Assembly: GCA_023356515.1 (NCBI GenBank)
Contig: JAKQYG010000227.1
Coordinates: 1-6,963, forward strand
Length of the DNA: 6,963 nucleotides
Reading direction: 5' to 3'
Origin: Trichodesmium sp. MAG_R04
GTDB taxonomy: Bacteria; Cyanobacteriota; Cyanobacteriia; Cyanobacteriales; Microcoleaceae
Below, one piece after another: positions 5,257-6,963 of the stretch (the stretch's first letter is position 1; the number at the start of each line of letters is the position of its first letter). A program made the translations under genes and the position numbers. The notes under the pieces were generated by a model. The model worked only from the letters and a program-made list of their open reading frames with translations, was not told the origin of the DNA and searched no databases.

Positions 5257-5267
5257 AGGACTTACGC
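5257..5267. repeat. Isolated MITE-type end AGGACTTACGC
   Basis: The 11-mer matches the terminal repeat of the 640-730 MITE. No facing GCGTAAGTCCT is found nearby, so this is either a solo end or a truncated copy. Confidence 0.4.
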
Positions 5268-5469
5268 CACAACACTAGTTATAGTGGCGTTATCTTACAA
5301 ATGACAAATTTTGGTACTATTTTATTAAGCATACTTACGGGAGCAAGATACCCGCAATACAATATTTTCATAATTTATCCTGCACCTCATTTACCCGAGA
5401 TATGCTCTATGAATTGCAGCCAAAATTGTTTCTATATTTGAATCCTTAGATATAATTTTATTTCCCTAG

Positions 5470-5499
5470 TATATGATAATCACTTAGGATTATCATATA
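5470..5499. repeat. 30-bp palindrome, 12-bp perfect stem with 6-nt loop
   Basis: TATATGATAATC (5470-5481) and GATTATCATATA (5488-5499) are exact reverse complements around ACTTAG. It lies between two convergent genes, 76 bp past the end of the minus-strand gene (5575). It could be a bidirectional transcription end, but no T-tract flanks it; it may also be a binding site or a tiny MITE. Confidence 0.6.
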
Positions 5500-5574
5500 T
5501 CTGGAATAGGCTGTAAATTCTGAGATATTTACCAACCTGAATCCTTACAAGTAAATTTTTTGTGAAATAAAAAA

Positions 5575-6195
5575 TTAAACAACTGCTTGAGGATCTAGCT
5601 GTGATTCACATTGTGCAAAAATGTAGTTCACTACAGCAAATAATTGTTCTAAATCTTGAAAACTATAAAAAGTAATGTTTTTGGTAAAACTATCTGCTAT
5701 TAATTTACCAAATTGCCAAATTTTACCATTTGAAACAATACCAAAAACTACCAATTCTGGATTGTTATTCAATTTTTGAGCAGCGACCATTTCTGCTAAA
5801 CATTGTCCCCATCCTTCATCAAATTTATCTTGTTTTGCTTCGACTAAAAGTACATAAGGTTTGTCAAAGATAACTTTTCCTAGTGGAGAACGTTTAGCTA
5901 GGATATATTCAGGAAATCCAGACAGATTATTATTATAAATCAGAGATTGATGACTCCATAAAATAAACTTACTACAATAAGACTTCCATATTTCTTTTAA
6001 AACTGGATAAATAAAATTTTCACAGATAGCAAATTCCGAATTATCAACTATTCCTTCTCGCATGACTATTTGTATATCATGTTTAAAATATTCAGGAATA
6101 TTAAATTTTATCTCAACAATAAAATCAGTTTCCTTGTAAGTAATTTGAAATTCTTGGAGAACTGTACTAATACTTTTATAATTACTAAAAGACAT
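5575..6195 (-). CDS. Orphan PD-(D/E)XK-like nuclease-fold protein
   Basis: A 206-residue protein with the layout of a restriction-endonuclease-like fold: a helix with E59 (CENFIYPVLKEIW), then GFPEYILA (93-100) carrying E96, then the strand VLLVEAKQD (115-123) with the E119-x-K121 pair, and a helix starting GWGQCLAEM (128-136). The E...ExK...Q order matches the metal-binding and catalytic positions of PD-(D/E)XK enzymes, as in type I restriction HsdR N-terminal domains and the many cyanobacterial proteins of this kind. VVFGIVSNGKIWQFGKL (149-165) is the usual following hairpin. No methylase, specificity subunit or helicase is adjacent, so a restriction role is not supported. The ATG at 6195 follows no strong ribosome site; an in-frame alternative start is not needed. 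Confidence 0.72.
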   Translation of the reverse strand: MSFSNYKSISTVLQEFQITYKETDFIVEIKFNIPEYFKHDIQIVMREGIVDNSEFAICENFIYPVLKEIWKSYCSKFILWSHQSLIYNNNLSGFPEYILAKRSPLGKVIFDKPYVLLVEAKQDKFDEGWGQCLAEMVAAQKLNNNPELVVFGIVSNGKIWQFGKLIADSFTKNITFYSFQDLEQLFAVVNYIFAQCESQLDPQAVV

Positions 6196-6683
6196 AGTCT
6201 TATCGGATAAAAACTTACTGATATTTTTGTATCTTTGGTTTGAATAACTAAACTTAAAATAGCTAGATTAAATGGGTATTCCTTTCATTTTGAATCATTT
6301 ACTACATAGATAGGGCTATTTTTTTTTAATTTTAACATTATAGTGTGTAATACCGCAAGATTGATTAGCATTCATCCCGACGCTCTCCGAAGATAGAGGA
6401 GGGATCTTCTGCCAGCATCTTGATAAATAATAGTATCAGGACTGACGCAAATTCTGAGACAACAAGCTATGTAATACCAATTTCATTAACTTAGGCAACA
6501 CTTATAAAAACAACCTATCAACTTGGTAACTCATGTCTTAGGTTATGTGTAGCTTGACTTTAGAAAATTGGTATAAGTCCTATAAATATAGTATATAGCA
6601 GTCGAATATTGGGCGCGAACATAGCTAAATATTAAAACTCAGTCAGAGTATTACTTCTAACTGGCGCGTAGTACTATAACTTC
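6196..6683. other. Intergenic region with MITE-like repeats
   Basis: No gene is seen on either strand. It includes a short GAAGAT...ATCTTC stem (6389-6409), a repeat end CAGGACTGACGCA (6437-6449) and the 101-bp inverted-repeat element at 6474-6574. Both flanking genes are on the minus strand, but the distance (488 bp) and the repeats argue against an operon. Confidence 0.55.
6474..6574. mobile_element. 101-bp MITE-like element, ATACCAATTT ends
   Basis: ATACCAATTT (6474-6483) and AAATTGGTAT (6565-6574) are exact 10-bp inverted repeats enclosing 81 bp of non-coding AT-rich sequence. The left end is preceded by TA (6472-6473); the bases after the right end are AAGTCC. Ends of the type TTATACCAATTT are common in Nostocales intergenic DNA. 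A CAGGACTGACGCA end (6437) lies to the left and ATAAGTCCTA (6573-6582) to the right, so this element may sit inside an older one. Confidence 0.5.
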
Positions 6684-6963
6684 TCAAAGTCGATACTGTT
6701 GAAACACATCTCGGGCAGCACGATGTAATAATGAATGAGTGTAAACCAATGAATTCATATCCTTAGTATACCCACCACCAATAACGCAAGCGACCGGATA
6801 ACCTGCTCCCACACAGGTACTCAATACTTGCATCTCCCGTCGGAATATTCCTGTATCTGTCAAAGCTAATTTTCCCAAAGCATCATGGATGTGGGTATCA
6901 ACTCCTGCATCATACAATACCAAATCTGGCTTGACTTCTGATAGCAAATCTGGTAGATATGCT
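6684..6963 (-). CDS. Histone deacetylase / AcuC-family protein, 3' part
   Basis: The frame is open to the right edge (it reads AYLPDLLSEVKPDLVLYDAGVD from 6962), so the 5' end lies outside the window and the TTG at 6947 is not a real start. The 92 visible residues end at TAA 6684 and match the C-terminus of the histone-deacetylase superfamily. YDAGVDTHIHDALG carries the Asp that is the third zinc ligand, and VIGGGY carries the conserved active-site tyrosine. HSLLHRAA is the usual closing helix. Bacterial members remove acyl groups from small amines or protein lysines; the substrate cannot be told from this part. The upstream histidines and the first zinc ligands are not in view. Confidence 0.88.
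   Translation of the reverse strand, partial: AYLPDLLSEVKPDLVLYDAGVDTHIHDALGKLALTDTGIFRREMQVLSTCVGAGYPVACVIGGGYTKDMNSLVYTHSLLHRAARDVFQQYRL

Larger units (their letters stand above)
5205..5574. other. Convergent intergenic region with hairpins and a repeat end
   Basis: No gene is seen. From left to right: a 6-bp stem ACTTTT/AAAAGT (5234-5250) 30 nt after the SnoaL-like stop, an AGGACTTACGC repeat end (5257-5267), a CGGG...CCCG motif (5338-5354) of the kind scattered through Nostoc-type genomes, and a strong palindrome at 5470-5499. Both flanking genes point into this region, so some of these may end transcription. Confidence 0.5.

Noticed and set aside
6684..6947. Complete 87-residue gene starting at TTG 6947
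   Set aside because: The frame is open to the window edge and the protein is the C-terminal part of a much longer deacetylase family.

Overview
The window looks like chromosomal DNA of a filamentous, Nostocales-type cyanobacterium. It is AT-rich, carries the HIP1 octamer GCGATCGC (368-375 and 4447-4454), has long intergenic spaces with many short palindromic and MITE-like repeats, and holds a group II intron of the cyanobacterial/chloroplast-like type. The genus call is inference; no rRNA or marker gene is present.

Layout. Positions 1-1028 are a gene-poor repeat graveyard: a perfect 46-bp tandem duplication, a degenerate 31-bp HIP1-containing tandem repeat, a relic of an IS630-type transposase, two hairpins, and a 91-bp MITE with a 5-bp target duplication that splits a 21-bp tandem repeat. 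A tRNA-Gly(TCC) lies at 1029-1099. From 1581 to 4724 (minus strand) is one split gene: a membrane-anchored DUF1499 protein whose coding sequence is cut between codons 138 and 139 by a 2616-nt group II intron (1695-4310). Removing the intron exactly at GTGCG...TTTAAC restores a 175-codon reading frame that includes the family's conserved C-terminal motif.

The intron encodes a reverse transcriptase/maturase with its YADD motif intact. Its C-terminal HNH endonuclease domain is cut off by an in-frame TAA and has lost likely zinc ligands. A second small element (89 bp, TA-flanked) sits at the very end of the HNH relic. The picture is a nested insertion, MITE inside intron inside host gene, in which the intron probably still needs to splice for the host protein to be made but has probably lost endonuclease-dependent mobility.

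To the right, a SnoaL/NTF2-like small protein (4815-5204, plus) is divergent from the DUF1499 gene. An orphan PD-(D/E)XK-like nuclease-fold protein follows (5575-6195, minus). The 3' part of a histone-deacetylase/AcuC-family gene runs off the right edge (6684-6963, minus). The gaps between them hold further hairpins and MITE-type ends. No operon is evident; the genes appear to be single transcription units.
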